Shown: positions 27,779 through 36,518 of the stretch, piece by piece
How the letters are laid out: each line of letters starts with the position of its first letter
How positions within the stretch are numbered: the stretch's first letter is position 1
The notes under the pieces: model-generated
The model's input: only the letters and a program-made list of their open reading frames with translations
Told to the model about the DNA's origin: nothing
Database searches by the model: none
NCBI GenBank assembly: GCA_951812615.1
Contig: CATOSU010000001.1
Coordinates: 1,174,880 to 1,238,879 of the forward strand
DNA length: 64,000 nucleotides
Source of the DNA: an uncultured Paracoccaceae bacterium
GTDB lineage: Bacteria; Pseudomonadota; Alphaproteobacteria; Rhodobacterales; Rhodobacteraceae
Direction of reading: 5' to 3'
Translations under genes and position numbers: made by a program

Positions 27779-29449
27779 ATGGCCAAGGCAAAGAATATCC
27801 TGTTCATCATGTTCGACCAGCTGCGCTGGGACTATCTGAGTTGTTACGGGCATCCGCACCTGCACACACCGCATATCGATGCGCTGGCCGCGCAGGGGGT
27901 CCGGTTCTCGCGGTCCTATATCCAGTCCCCGATCTGCGGATCGTCGCGTATGTCGACCTATACCGGGCGGTACGTGCATTCGCACGGCGCCACGACCAAC
28001 GCGGTGCCTCTGAAGGTCGGGGAAATGACGTTGGGCGACCATCTGCGGCCACTGGGCATGGGCACGTGGCTGGTGGGCAAGACGCATATGCGGGCAGATG
28101 CCGATGGCATGGCGCGGCTGGGGCTGGCACCGGACAGCATCATCGGGGTACGGGTGGCCGAATGCGGTTTCGACGTGTTCGAACGCGACGACGGAATGCT
28201 GCCGGAAGGTCCTGATGGCAGCTATGATCCCGAAGGCGCACGCACCTACAATGAATGGCTGCGGGAAAAGGGCTATGAAAGCGACAACCCGTGGCATGAT
28301 TTCGCGAATTCGGGGCTGGATGAGGATGGCAATGTTCTGTCGGGCTGGTTCCTGAAAAACGCGTCCGAGCCGGCCAATATCGACGAACCCGACAGTGAAA
28401 CACCCTATCTGACAGGGCGCGGCATCGAGTTCATCGAACAGACACAGGAGCCGTGGCTGTGCCATCTGAGTTGTATCAAGCCGCACTGGCCCTATATCGT
28501 GCCCGAACCCTATGCCAGCATGTATGGGCCCGAACATCTGCTGCCTCCGATCCGCGGCGAAAACGAGCGCGGCGGGCACCCGATTTTCAGTGCCTTTCAG
28601 GACAGCATCGTCGGCAAGGCGTTTTCCCGCGATGATGTTAGGCAGGCGGTTTTGCCGGCTTATATGGGCCTGATCAAGCAGGTTGACGACCAGATGGGGC
28701 GCCTGTTCGGATGGCTGAAGGACACCGGGCGGATGGACGACACGATGATCGTGCTGACCTCGGATCACGGCGATTTTCTGGGCGATCACTGGTTGGGGGA
28801 AAAGACATTTTTCCATGACAGCTCGACCAAGGTGCCGCTGATCATCTACGATCCCTCGCCCGAGGCCGACGCGACACGCGGCATGGTGTGCGATGCGCTG
28901 GTCGAATCCATCGATCTGGCGCCGACCTTCGTGGAGACGGCCGGCGGCGAGGTGCCGGATCACATCCTTGAGGGTCAGTCGTTGTTGCCGATCCTGCACG
29001 GCAAGGCACAGGACACCGACCGGCAATACGTATTCTGCGAATATGACTACGGCCCGTCCGGGATCGGCCACAAGCTGCACTCCGACATCAGGAAATCGCA
29101 GATGTTCATGATCGCCAGCAAGAAATGGAAGCTGATCCATTTCGAAAGCGGAGACCGGCCGATGCTGTTTGATCTGGAGAACGATCCGCAGGAGCTGAAC
29201 GACCTTGGAGAGTCCAACGCCCATGCAGAGGTGATTGCCGGGCTGTACGATGCCATGTTCGAATGGGCGCGGCGACCGTCGCAGCGAACCACGCTGTCCG
29301 AACAACAGCTGATCGCAATGCGCACCAGTAGCCGCACACGGGGCATTGTCCTGGGCGTGTATGACGAGGACGAGTATCCCGAGGACCTGACGGTCAAGTA
29401 CCGCAACCGCAAGGCCAGACCATTTTCCACATTGGTCAGGGACGACTGA
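27779..29449 (+). CDS. Sulfatase/phosphonate monoester hydrolase-like enzyme (alkaline phosphatase superfamily)
   Basis: A 556-residue hydrolase. MFDQLRWDYLSCYG carries the first metal ligand (Asp13), and SPICGSSRMSTYTGRY holds the CxSxR formylglycine motif with Cys53. TSDHGDFLGDH and KTFFHDSSTKVPLI complete the site. The N-terminal half resembles rhizobial phosphonate monoester/phosphodiester hydrolases more than classical sulfatases. The ATG at 27779 starts the conserved domain directly; the open frame upstream is antisense to the TPR gene. Its natural substrate may be a phosphodiester or sulfate on surface glycan. Confidence 0.85.
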   Translation: MAKAKNILFIMFDQLRWDYLSCYGHPHLHTPHIDALAAQGVRFSRSYIQSPICGSSRMSTYTGRYVHSHGATTNAVPLKVGEMTLGDHLRPLGMGTWLVGKTHMRADADGMARLGLAPDSIIGVRVAECGFDVFERDDGMLPEGPDGSYDPEGARTYNEWLREKGYESDNPWHDFANSGLDEDGNVLSGWFLKNASEPANIDEPDSETPYLTGRGIEFIEQTQEPWLCHLSCIKPHWPYIVPEPYASMYGPEHLLPPIRGENERGGHPIFSAFQDSIVGKAFSRDDVRQAVLPAYMGLIKQVDDQMGRLFGWLKDTGRMDDTMIVLTSDHGDFLGDHWLGEKTFFHDSSTKVPLIIYDPSPEADATRGMVCDALVESIDLAPTFVETAGGEVPDHILEGQSLLPILHGKAQDTDRQYVFCEYDYGPSGIGHKLHSDIRKSQMFMIASKKWKLIHFESGDRPMLFDLENDPQELNDLGESNAHAEVIAGLYDAMFEWARRPSQRTTLSEQQLIAMRTSSRTRGIVLGVYDEDEYPEDLTVKYRNRKARPFSTLVRDD

Positions 29450-29534
29450 AGGGCGTCAAAATTCCGCCACAGGCCCATGCGACAAGCGGGTATTGAGGCG
29501 CAAAGCGGAGCCCGGCCAAAACGGGTGATGTAAC

Positions 29535-31061
29535 ATGAGCAATCCGGAACCACCCGGCCAGACGGTGCAACCGCTGTCGGTGGCCATTGTCCTGACGGAT
29601 GCAGCGCATCCGTCGAACGGTGAACTGCGTCTTTTGGATCACCTGACCGCGGATCCGCGATACGAGGTGTCGGCACTGTGGCATGCCGCACCTCCGACGG
29701 TGCCGCCGACACTGTCCGAACGGATCCGCGCGGCCTTCGAAAACCGCGCCGTCCCGGTTCCGCCGGCCTATGTTCCGCGTCACTGGCACCCCGCCGCGGC
29801 CCTCCCCCAGCCCGATGAGGCACCCGCCGCCGACGTGATCGTCGATTTCTCGCACTCCGGGATCCCCGAGGCCGTGACAACCGCCGCCGGTCAGGGATTG
29901 TGGCGGGTGTCATCCTATCTGCCGGGCGCAGGGATTGCCGACGCCGTGGCAGGCAGGCCCGTGACACGGGTCGATCTGATCCGAACCCTGCCGGATGGCG
30001 GGCAGCAGGCGATCAGCCACGCGGTGTACGACACCAAGTTTCTGGCCCGCCGGAACGCCGGGTATATCCGCGAGAAATCGGTGCAACTGATAATTCACGC
30101 GCTGGCCTGTCTGCACCGGGACGGGAAGGTGACTGTGGCACCGGGTCCGGCAACCGAAAAGGCCGCCCGTGCGTCCCTGACCGGCTACGGTTACCGAACG
30201 GCCCGCGAGGTCGCCTACCGCATTGCTGACAAGGCTTCGGCCCGTCTGGGCGGCTCACCGGGCGGGTTTGGCCTGCGGATCGGAACCGGCGACATTACCA
30301 GTTTCGACCCGGCCAGCGGTATCGACGTGCCCATGCCAAAGGGACATTTCTGGGCCGATCCGTTTCTGATGGTCCACGAGAACCGGGTGTTCTGCCTGTT
30401 CGAGGATTTCGACTACGATACCGGGCTGGGCCAGATCGGCGCCGGCGTGTTGACGGACCGGGGCATGGACGATCTGGGGCGCGCGTTCTCGGCGTCGCAT
30501 CACCTGAGCTTTCCGTTTGTGTTCCGCCATCAGGGCGAGATTTTCATGATGCCGGAAACGCATCAGGCCGGGCGGCTGGAAATCTGGCGGGCAACCGGTT
30601 TTCCGTTGCAATGGACGCTGCATGCGACCGCATTCGAGGGGACAGGGCTGGCTGATACGGTTCTGTTCACCCGGGACGGTGCGTGGTGGATGCTGACCGG
30701 TCTGTGCAACGACAGCTTCGGCGATTTCTGCGGGGAACTGCATCTGTTCCGGACCAGTGGCCCGGACCTCAGCTGGATGGAACCGCACCCGCTGAACCCG
30801 GTGGTAATCGGCGCGGACACTGCCCGTGGCGGCGGGCGGGTCCACGACGTCGGCGGCAGGCTTTTGCGGGTCAGTCAGGACAATTCCGGCGGGATCTACG
30901 GCTGGGGGCTGAATGTCATGGAGATCGAGCGGCTCTCGCCCACGGAATACGCCGAAAGGCGCGTCCGGCACGTCACGCCGGATTTCGCACCCGGTTTGGT
31001 CGGGTGCCATCATTTCGATTGTGCCGGCGGGCGCTGGATTCTGGACGTGCGTCGCCCTTAA
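29535..31061 (+). CDS. GINT1-like (glucosamine inositolphosphorylceramide transferase-type) domain protein
   Basis: A 508-residue protein. The N-terminal 200 residues resemble a formyltransferase-like fold (SVAIVLTDAAHPSNGELRLL at about 15-34, with VIVDFSHSG further on). The C-terminal half contains the repeated propeller-like segments seen next to glycan transferases: GHFWADPFLMVHENRVFCLF, GEIFMMPETHQAG and WWMLTGL. I recognise this as the GINT1 N-terminal-like domain of bacterial polysaccharide loci, with moderate certainty. It follows the hydrolase by 85 bp on the same strand. Confidence 0.6.
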   Translation: MSNPEPPGQTVQPLSVAIVLTDAAHPSNGELRLLDHLTADPRYEVSALWHAAPPTVPPTLSERIRAAFENRAVPVPPAYVPRHWHPAAALPQPDEAPAADVIVDFSHSGIPEAVTTAAGQGLWRVSSYLPGAGIADAVAGRPVTRVDLIRTLPDGGQQAISHAVYDTKFLARRNAGYIREKSVQLIIHALACLHRDGKVTVAPGPATEKAARASLTGYGYRTAREVAYRIADKASARLGGSPGGFGLRIGTGDITSFDPASGIDVPMPKGHFWADPFLMVHENRVFCLFEDFDYDTGLGQIGAGVLTDRGMDDLGRAFSASHHLSFPFVFRHQGEIFMMPETHQAGRLEIWRATGFPLQWTLHATAFEGTGLADTVLFTRDGAWWMLTGLCNDSFGDFCGELHLFRTSGPDLSWMEPHPLNPVVIGADTARGGGRVHDVGGRLLRVSQDNSGGIYGWGLNVMEIERLSPTEYAERRVRHVTPDFAPGLVGCHHFDCAGGRWILDVRRP

Positions 31062-31121
31062 GGGTTGCCAAATTCAGATGATTGGTCAATAAATCAAGAA
31101 TAGATGGAGACTATTGTACCC

Positions 31122-31466
31122 ATGTCACGTAGATTTCGCGATGCATTTATTCAGGCTTTGGAGGACTCCGGTCTGTCGCTGCGGGCGGTGGCGATCGGTT
31201 CGGGTGTTTCCGAGGGACAGCTGAAAAAGCTGAAACAGCGTGAAAACGCAACCACCAACGTCGATGATGCTAAGAAAGTCGCGGAGTTCTTTGGTCTGGG
31301 TCTGGACCGGTTCCTGGATGATCCGGGACTGTCACGCCCAGTTGAGATAGTAGAGCTATACTCTCGTTTACCTCCTCAGCTAAAGCAGGAGTTCCAAGCT
31401 TACGCACGAGAATTGTCTGAAGGCGCGGATCAGACTGATCCAGAAGCGCCCGAAGAACAAGGCTGA
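31122..31466 (+). CDS. Small XRE-family regulator
   Basis: A 114-residue protein with an N-terminal helix-turn-helix (ALEDSGLSLRAVAIGSGVSE, then GQLKKLKQRENATTNVDDAK) and an acidic C-terminal tail ending EGADQTDPEAPEEQG. The start at 31122 (MSRRFRD) is favoured by a GGAG about 11 bp upstream; an ATG at 31104 is possible. It lies just upstream of a second XRE gene, in the same orientation. Its targets are unknown. Confidence 0.72.
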   Translation: MSRRFRDAFIQALEDSGLSLRAVAIGSGVSEGQLKKLKQRENATTNVDDAKKVAEFFGLGLDRFLDDPGLSRPVEIVELYSRLPPQLKQEFQAYARELSEGADQTDPEAPEEQG

Positions 31467-31555
31467 CCAATTCCTGTTCACTCATAACAACCTCAATCAA
31501 ATGACAGCTGCACGGCAGTCGTGCACGTGAAGCCTGTGCAACCGCCGGGGTTGTG

Positions 31556-31569
31556 TCAACATATGTAGA
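31556..31569. promoter_or_regulatory. Candidate operator, upstream copy
   Basis: TCAACATATGTAGA matches the perfect palindrome at 31577-31590 at 13 of 14 positions. The centres of the two sites are 21 bp apart, about two helical turns, so dimers would bind the same face of DNA. Confidence 0.6.
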
Positions 31570-31576
31570 TTGATAG

Positions 31577-31590
31577 TCTACATATGTAGA
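31577..31590. promoter_or_regulatory. Candidate operator, perfect palindrome
   Basis: TCTACATATGTAGA is a perfect 14-bp palindrome 23 bp upstream of the XRE start at 31614. With the near-identical copy at 31556-31569 it looks like a cooperative autoregulatory site for that XRE protein. Confidence 0.65.
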
Positions 31591-31613
31591 TTCCGTTATT
31601 GGGGGACGGAAGA

Positions 31614-32327
31614 ATGCTGATAGAACAACGCATACGCGGCCTGTGCGACAAGAATGGCATTTCGCTGAAGGCGGCCTGCCAGGCCAGCGATGTGGCTTAT
31701 GGCACCTTGCATGCGCAGATATCCAAGGGCCGCGAAATTCCGTTTTCGACGATGGACAAGCTGGCGCATTTCTTCGAAGTGCCGCTGGCCTATTTCTCGG
31801 AAAAAAGGCCAAGCATGTCCGTCATGGTGGACGGGACCGAAGCGCCGGTGAGCAAACGGGTGGCCACGGCCTATACCGCGGCGCTGAACTCGGCGCAGCT
31901 GGACCTTATGCGCAAGGGGTTCGGGATCGGCACCGAGCAGATCCTTGACTGGCTCGCCTCCGAAGGCGGCGTACTGACGAATTTCGACGCGATCCGCGAC
32001 CGCGTCGATCTGTTTCATCCGATTGAGGCAACCGACCAGATGATGCGGCCCAAGGCGATCGGCAAGAACAGCCTTGTGGCCAAACAGCTCGGGCTGGAAA
32101 ATGAACAGCATTATGTCGAGGTTGTGGGCAAGTTCGACCGGACGCTGATCGACCGGGTTATGGGGGCGCACAAGGAGGCCGAGCAGCAGCCATACATGGT
32201 GTCCGACGAATCGATCGAGGTCGTGTTCGACAATCAGCGTATTCAACACAGCTACCGGCGTGTTCTGGCCCGGGTGAAGGACCAGTCAGGTCAGGAATTC
32301 ACCCTCGTTCACGCAAAACCGCTCTGA
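31614..32327 (+). CDS. XRE-family regulator with C-terminal sensory domain
   Basis: A 237-residue protein. The N-terminal helix-turn-helix is ISLKAACQASDVAYGTLHAQ (about residues 14-33), followed by FSTMDKLAHFFEVPLAYF. The remaining 170 residues (TEQILDWLASEGGVLTNFDA, VFDNQRIQHSYRRVLARV) look like a PAS-like ligand domain, though I cannot name it. GGGGGACGGA at 31600-31609 lies before the ATG. It converges on the GNAT-like gene (stops 2 bp apart). Two palindromic sites just upstream suggest self-regulation. Confidence 0.75.
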   Translation: MLIEQRIRGLCDKNGISLKAACQASDVAYGTLHAQISKGREIPFSTMDKLAHFFEVPLAYFSEKRPSMSVMVDGTEAPVSKRVATAYTAALNSAQLDLMRKGFGIGTEQILDWLASEGGVLTNFDAIRDRVDLFHPIEATDQMMRPKAIGKNSLVAKQLGLENEQHYVEVVGKFDRTLIDRVMGAHKEAEQQPYMVSDESIEVVFDNQRIQHSYRRVLARVKDQSGQEFTLVHAKPL

Positions 32328-32329
32328 TA

Positions 32330-33013
32330 TCAGAAATCGAAGGCGTCCGGGCCGGACCAGGCATGTTCGAACTCGCGCCGCCGCGCCGCAACCAGCCAGT
32401 GATCGTTGAGCCTGCCCTTCGGCACCGGGTCGGCCCATGTGATGGCGCGGGGCACCTTCCAGGTGAAGCCATAGCCATCGGCCAGTTTGACATGCTCTTT
32501 GGGGACGAAGGCATACATGGCATCGAAATCCGGCCACTTCAGCGCTGCCATGCCCATCATCACCCTGGAAAAACGGTACAACAGCTTGACCTTGCCCCGG
32601 TGTTCCGGGTGCAGCTCAAGCTCTCCGAAATAGATCAGCCGGCCGTTGAGTTCATCCGTAACCGGAGGGGCGATGGCCGCGATCGGATCGGTGTCGCGGC
32701 GGTACTGTTCGCGTGACGTCCGTCGAAGATAGCTTTCGAAGCTTTCCCCGCCCAGATCAGTGTAGCGGGCAGCGGTGCCGGCAACCGGTTTGCCATCCTT
32801 GACGAGGAACAGCCAGAATGCATCTTTGCGGGTAAAGTCATTGCGGTTGAGAGACATCATCGGCGTCTGCTTGCGACGGCCGGTGATATCGACCATCTCG
32901 GCGATCTGCGCGTAGTCGGACGGCGCCACCACATCATACCCGGCGCCTTTCAGTTCGGCGACGTGGGTGCCACAGTGGCGAATGATGTTCAGTTCAAAGA
33001 GGTTGTCCGGCAT
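32330..33013 (-). CDS. GNAT-like protein of unknown substrate
   Basis: A 227-residue protein. The C-terminal half has an acetyltransferase-like core: FGELELHPEHRGKVKLLYRF would form the CoA-binding strand and loop, and ALKWPDFDAMYAFVPKEHV the next helix and strand. The N-terminal half has LVKDGKPVAGTAARYTDLGG, typical of the strand preceding the active site. The acyl acceptor is unknown. It converges with the XRE regulator, which may or may not control it. Confidence 0.6.
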   Translation of the reverse strand: MPDNLFELNIIRHCGTHVAELKGAGYDVVAPSDYAQIAEMVDITGRRKQTPMMSLNRNDFTRKDAFWLFLVKDGKPVAGTAARYTDLGGESFESYLRRTSREQYRRDTDPIAAIAPPVTDELNGRLIYFGELELHPEHRGKVKLLYRFSRVMMGMAALKWPDFDAMYAFVPKEHVKLADGYGFTWKVPRAITWADPVPKGRLNDHWLVAARRREFEHAWSGPDAFDF

Positions 33014-33123
33014 GTCCCGTTCCGGAAGGTCGTCCCGGTTATTCTATCGCCTGCGGTTGATCCGGCTGCAAGGGTTCGCGATTCGGCTGAGCGGCGACTG
33101 AGTCTATTTGGGCACGGGCAAAA

Positions 33124-34215
33124 TCAGGCCAGCGCCAGAACCCTGTCGATCACGTATTCCGTTTGTTCCTGCGTCTGCGCCGGGCTCATCGGCAGGCTGA
33201 TGACCTCCCGCGCCAGCCGTTCTGACAACGGAAACGCGCCTTCCGGGTATGCCCCGGCATAGGCCCGTTGCAGATGCGGCGGGATCGGATAGTGGATCAA
33301 GGTGCCGACACCGGCCTCCTCCAGCCGGGTGCGGAATGCGTCACGACCCGGATGGCGTATAACATAAAGATGCCAGACGGGTTCGGCCCAGTTGGGCACA
33401 TGTGGCACGCTCAGGCCGGCAGCGGCAAAGGCTTCGGTGTAACGGGCGGCAATCGCGCGGCGGCGGTCGTTCCAGCTGTCCAGAACGTCAAGCTTCACGA
33501 ACAGAGCCGCGGCCTGCATCGGGTCGAGCCGGCTGTTCACGCCCTGCGTGTCATGCACGTATTTTTCGGACGATCCGTAATTGCGCAACAGCGCGACGCG
33601 GTCGGCCAGCGCGTTGTCGCAGGTGGTCAGTGCCCCACCGTCGCCCAGCGCGCCCAGGTTCTTTCCGGGATAAAAACTCCAGGCCGCCGTGCCGGTGCTG
33701 CCGATACGGCGGCCGCGGTAGCGCGCGCCATGCGCCTGGGCGGCATCTTCAAGCACTTTCAGCTCATAACGGTCGGCCAGTGCATTGATCGGGTCCATGT
33801 CGGCGGGCTGACCATAAAGATGGACCGGCAGGACGGCCCGGGTCCGGTCGGTTATGGCCGACGCGACCGCCTCGGGATCCATGTTGTGGGTGGCTTCGAC
33901 CGGTTCGACCGGCACCGGCACCGCGCCAACCTGGCTGACGGCCAGCCAGGTGGCGATATAGGTGTTGGCGGGCACGATCACCTCATCCCCGGGCGCCAAA
34001 CCCATTGCCCGCAGCCCCAAAACCAGAGCGTCCAGCCCGTTGGCAACGCCGAGCGCGCGGCCCGCGCCGGTATAGGCGGCGAATGCCGTTTCGAACGACT
34101 CCAACTCCGGCCCGAAAATGTAGTAGCCCGACCGGGATACACGAAGTACGGCGGCGTCCAGTTGTTCCTGGATCTCCGCATGGGCGGTCTTCAGGTCGAG
34201 GAAGGGAACCTTCAC
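33124..34215 (-). CDS. fdtB: DegT/DnrJ/EryC1-family sugar aminotransferase (FdtB-like)
   Basis: A 363-residue PLP aminotransferase for nucleotide sugars. [17 protein letters not shown] starts the protein, [17 protein letters not shown] and [14 protein letters not shown] follow, and the PLP lysine is in [15 protein letters not shown]. It is preceded by an FdtA-like ketoisomerase, with a GTGA overlap that fixes the GTG start at 34215. The pair should convert dTDP-4-keto-6-deoxyglucose into a dTDP-3-amino-3,6-dideoxyhexose. The symbol reflects this context and the exact sugar is not certain. Confidence 0.8.
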   Translation of the reverse strand: MKVPFLDLKTAHAEIQEQLDAAVLRVSRSGYYIFGPELESFETAFAAYTGAGRALGVANGLDALVLGLRAMGLAPGDEVIVPANTYIATWLAVSQVGAVPVPVEPVEATHNMDPEAVASAITDRTRAVLPVHLYGQPADMDPINALADRYELKVLEDAAQAHGARYRGRRIGSTGTAAWSFYPGKNLGALGDGGALTTCDNALADRVALLRNYGSSEKYVHDTQGVNSRLDPMQAAALFVKLDVLDSWNDRRRAIAARYTEAFAAAGLSVPHVPNWAEPVWHLYVIRHPGRDAFRTRLEEAGVGTLIHYPIPPHLQRAYAGAYPEGAFPLSERLAREVISLPMSPAQTQEQTEYVIDRVLALA

Positions 34216-34631
34216 GCCGCGCCCACCGCGCGCAGAAATTCGCCACGGTCGCGGATGTAGTCTGCCTCGGAATAGGGTTCGGAGGCCAGCACCATGCACA
34301 CCGCACCAGAGCTGAAATTGTCCAGATACCGCCACATCATCGGGCAGACATAGACGCCATAATAGGACCGGTTGAGATGGAACTGCTTCTTGTCAAACCC
34401 GTCATCCAGCAGCAAGTCGAAGCTGCCGGACATGCAGATCACGAACTGATGCAGGGCCTTGTGCGCATGCTCTCCGCGGTCCGCGCCGCCCGGCACATCG
34501 TAAAGATAGTAGACGCGCCGTATATCGAAGGGGATGTGGTTTCCCCCCTCGACAAAAGTGAGGTTTCCCCGGGGATCGGTTACCTTGGGCAACTCGATGA
34601 TGCCGCAATCTTTCAGGGGCACTGGACCCAC
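34212..34631 (-). CDS. fdtA: dTDP-4-keto-6-deoxyglucose 3,4-ketoisomerase-like cupin (FdtA/QdtA)
   Basis: A 139-residue RmlC-like cupin. [52 protein letters not shown] and [18 protein letters not shown] are the conserved blocks of FdtA/QdtA ketoisomerases, including the active-site histidines in HAHKALH. It precedes the FdtB-like aminotransferase with a 4-bp overlap. The genes for making dTDP-4-keto-6-deoxyglucose itself are not in this window. Confidence 0.85.
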   Translation of the reverse strand: MGPVPLKDCGIIELPKVTDPRGNLTFVEGGNHIPFDIRRVYYLYDVPGGADRGEHAHKALHQFVICMSGSFDLLLDDGFDKKQFHLNRSYYGVYVCPMMWRYLDNFSSGAVCMVLASEPYSEADYIRDRGEFLRAVGAA

Positions 34632-34634
34632 CCT

Positions 34635-34664
34635 CGCTTATATGGTTTGCCACAGGTATAAGCG
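34635..34664. promoter_or_regulatory. Symmetric inverted repeat in the fdtA / acyltransferase divergent region
   Basis: CGCTTATA and TATAAGCG form perfect 8-bp arms around a 14-bp spacer. It sits 4 bp before fdtA and 57 bp before the acyltransferase. Each arm contains a TATAAG that could serve as a -10 element for one of the two divergent genes, or the whole could be an operator. Confidence 0.4.
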
Positions 34665-34721
34665 TTTCGAACCGGCGCCGCCAAGGGCGCGGATGGCGCA
34701 GAGGTGCAGAGAGGTCAGGTC

Positions 34722-35396
34722 GTGACGAAAAAGCTGTTGATCATCGGCGCCGGAGAATTTGCAGACATCGCTTATGAGTATTTCACGGTCGACAGCGACT
34801 ACGAGGTTGTCGGTTTTGCCGTGGAAGCAGAATATCTGAAAGATGGCGAGAAATTCGGCCTGCCGGTGGTGGCGCTGGAAGAGGCGGAGACGCATTTTGC
34901 GCCGGCCGCAGTCGAGGCTCATGTCGCCGTCACCTCGACCAAACTAAACCGTGTCCGGGCTCGGCTGATCGGGATCGCGAAAGACAAGGGCTACGTGCTC
35001 GCCAGTTTCGTCAGCCCGCATGCATTTGTCTGGCGCACGGCAACGCTGGGTGAAAACGCATTCATCTTTGAAAACAACGTGATTCAGCACGGCGTGACGA
35101 TCGGTGACGGCTGCGTGATCTGGTCCGGAAATCATATCGGACACCAGACCCGGATCGGGGATTACTGCTTCTTGTCAAGCCACGTGGTGATTTCGGGCTA
35201 TTGCACCATCGGCCAAAGCTGTTTTCTCGGTGTGAACGCGAGCTTTGCCGACAACGTGACGCTGGGCGACGATTGCTTTGTCGGCATGGCGGCGGTGGTG
35301 AACAAGAGCTTCCCGGATGCCGGTCAGATCCTGAACGGGCACCCGGTGGAGCCTTCGCGCGTGACCGCGTATCGCTATTTCCGCATCAAGGCCTGA
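34722..35396 (+). CDS. NeuD/PglD-like sugar O/N-acyltransferase
   Basis: A 224-residue left-handed beta-helix acyltransferase. The N-terminal KKLLIIGAGEFADIAYEYF is a Rossmann-like PglB/PglD domain. The hexapeptide repeats follow (LGENAFIFENNVIQHGVTIG, CVIWSGNHIGHQTRIGDYCF) with the catalytic His region HIGHQTRIG. Such enzymes acetylate amino-sugar nucleotides, so it probably acts after the FdtB-like aminotransferase. The GTG at 34722 fits the domain start and GAGAGG lies upstream; an ATG at 34704 is the alternative. Confidence 0.8.
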   Translation: MTKKLLIIGAGEFADIAYEYFTVDSDYEVVGFAVEAEYLKDGEKFGLPVVALEEAETHFAPAAVEAHVAVTSTKLNRVRARLIGIAKDKGYVLASFVSPHAFVWRTATLGENAFIFENNVIQHGVTIGDGCVIWSGNHIGHQTRIGDYCFLSSHVVISGYCTIGQSCFLGVNASFADNVTLGDDCFVGMAAVVNKSFPDAGQILNGHPVEPSRVTAYRYFRIKA

Positions 35397-35397
35397 G

Positions 35398-35577
35398 ATG
35401 GGCTGGGTTAAGGAAGGTCTGGTCTATTACCCGGACGGGTCACGGGGCCGGGCTGCACATTCTTTCATGACGCCCTGCCCGTGGCGGAAGGATACCGGCA
35501 CCATCCGCGCGTCTGGCGGAATGCGGGACGCGGGCCATCCCCGGCGAGCGCCGGGCGTGGCGCGGTGGCAGGGATGA
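35398..35577 (+). pseudogene. N-terminal remnant of a polysaccharide-locus protein
   Basis: A 59-codon frame reading MGWVKEGLVYYPDGSRGR, then AAHSFMTPCPWRKDTGTIR and SGGMRDA. This resembles the first 40 residues of a roughly 300-residue glycoside-hydrolase-like family often found in sugar loci, whose members begin (W)xKxGLVYxPDG and continue HSxxxPTP and IRVFxGxRD. The rest is missing: the frame goes into low-complexity sequence and stops at 35575-35577. The stop overlaps the FemAB start as ATGA. I read it as a deletion remnant; family recall is from memory. Confidence 0.5.
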
Positions 35578-36518
35578 GCGGGCTGAGCATCCGGCCGTAT
35601 GATCCGGCCGAGGCCGAGGCATGGAACCGGTTTGTCGCGACGTCCCGCAGCGGCACATTCCTGCATGACCGCGGGCTCATGGACTACCACGCGGACCGGT
35701 TCACCGATTGCTCACTGGTGGTTGAGGATGCCGGTCGGATCGTGGCGCTGTTGCCGGCGAACCGGGATGGCGACCGCGTGGTTTCGCATGGCGGGCTGAC
35801 CTATGGCGGGCTGCTGACTGGGGCGTCGATGCAGGCCGGGCAGATGGTCGAGATCATGGCCGCGCTGGCCGAATGGCTGCGGGCCGAGGGGGTTGCACAG
35901 CTCTCTTACAAGCCGGTGCCGCATATCTTTCACGCCCAGCCAGCAGAGGATGACATTTACGCGCTGACGCAGGTCGGTGCGATGCCTGTGCGGTGCGATC
36001 TGGCCTCGGCCATCCCGATGGCGCGGCGCCTGCCACTGGCCAAGGGTCGCAAGAGCGGGGCCAGCAAGGCCCGGCGCGAAGGGGTCAGCGTGGCCGAGGC
36101 CGAAGATTTCACGCCGTTCTGGACGGTGCTGGCCGAGACGCTGGGCGCGCGGCATGATGCGGCCCCTGTGCATACGCTGGACGAAATCCGCCTGCTGAAA
36201 GCACGGTTTCCGGACCGCATCCGCCTGTTCGTGGGCCAGCGCGAGGGCCGCGTTCTGGCCGGCGTGGTGATGTTTGACTGCGGGCGCGTGGCGCATGCGC
36301 AGTACATGGCCGCGGCACCCGAGGGGCGCGATCTGGGCGCGCTGGATCTGGTGGTAAAACACCTGCTGGACGACGTGTTTGCGCGCCACGACTGGTTCGA
36401 TTTCGGGATATCCACCACGGATGGCGGGCGGGAATTGAACGTGGGGCTGTCGCGCCAGAAAGAGATGTTCGGGGCGCGCAGCGTGGTGTTCCAGCACTAT
36501 GCGCTGGATCTAACGTGA
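35574..36518 (+). CDS. FemAB/GNAT-fold family protein
   Basis: A 314-residue protein of the FemAB-like double-GNAT type. The start MSGLSIRPYDPAEAEAWNRF, SRSGTFLHDRGLMDYHADRF and GGLTYGGLLTG are typical, and the C-terminal YMAAAPEGRDLGALDLVVK with FDFGISTTDGGRELNVGLS matches the peptidyl/aminoacyl-transferase half. Members in polysaccharide loci probably add aminoacyl or acyl groups to sugars or cell-wall precursors. The ATG at 35574 overlaps the remnant's stop. Confidence 0.78.
   Translation: MSGLSIRPYDPAEAEAWNRFVATSRSGTFLHDRGLMDYHADRFTDCSLVVEDAGRIVALLPANRDGDRVVSHGGLTYGGLLTGASMQAGQMVEIMAALAEWLRAEGVAQLSYKPVPHIFHAQPAEDDIYALTQVGAMPVRCDLASAIPMARRLPLAKGRKSGASKARREGVSVAEAEDFTPFWTVLAETLGARHDAAPVHTLDEIRLLKARFPDRIRLFVGQREGRVLAGVVMFDCGRVAHAQYMAAAPEGRDLGALDLVVKHLLDDVFARHDWFDFGISTTDGGRELNVGLSRQKEMFGARSVVFQHYALDLT

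Noticed and set aside
31270..31812. A 180-codon minus-strand frame over the two XRE genes
   Set aside because: It overlaps two well-supported genes and the operator region; its sequence has no domain and follows the GC-rich codon pattern of an antisense shadow.
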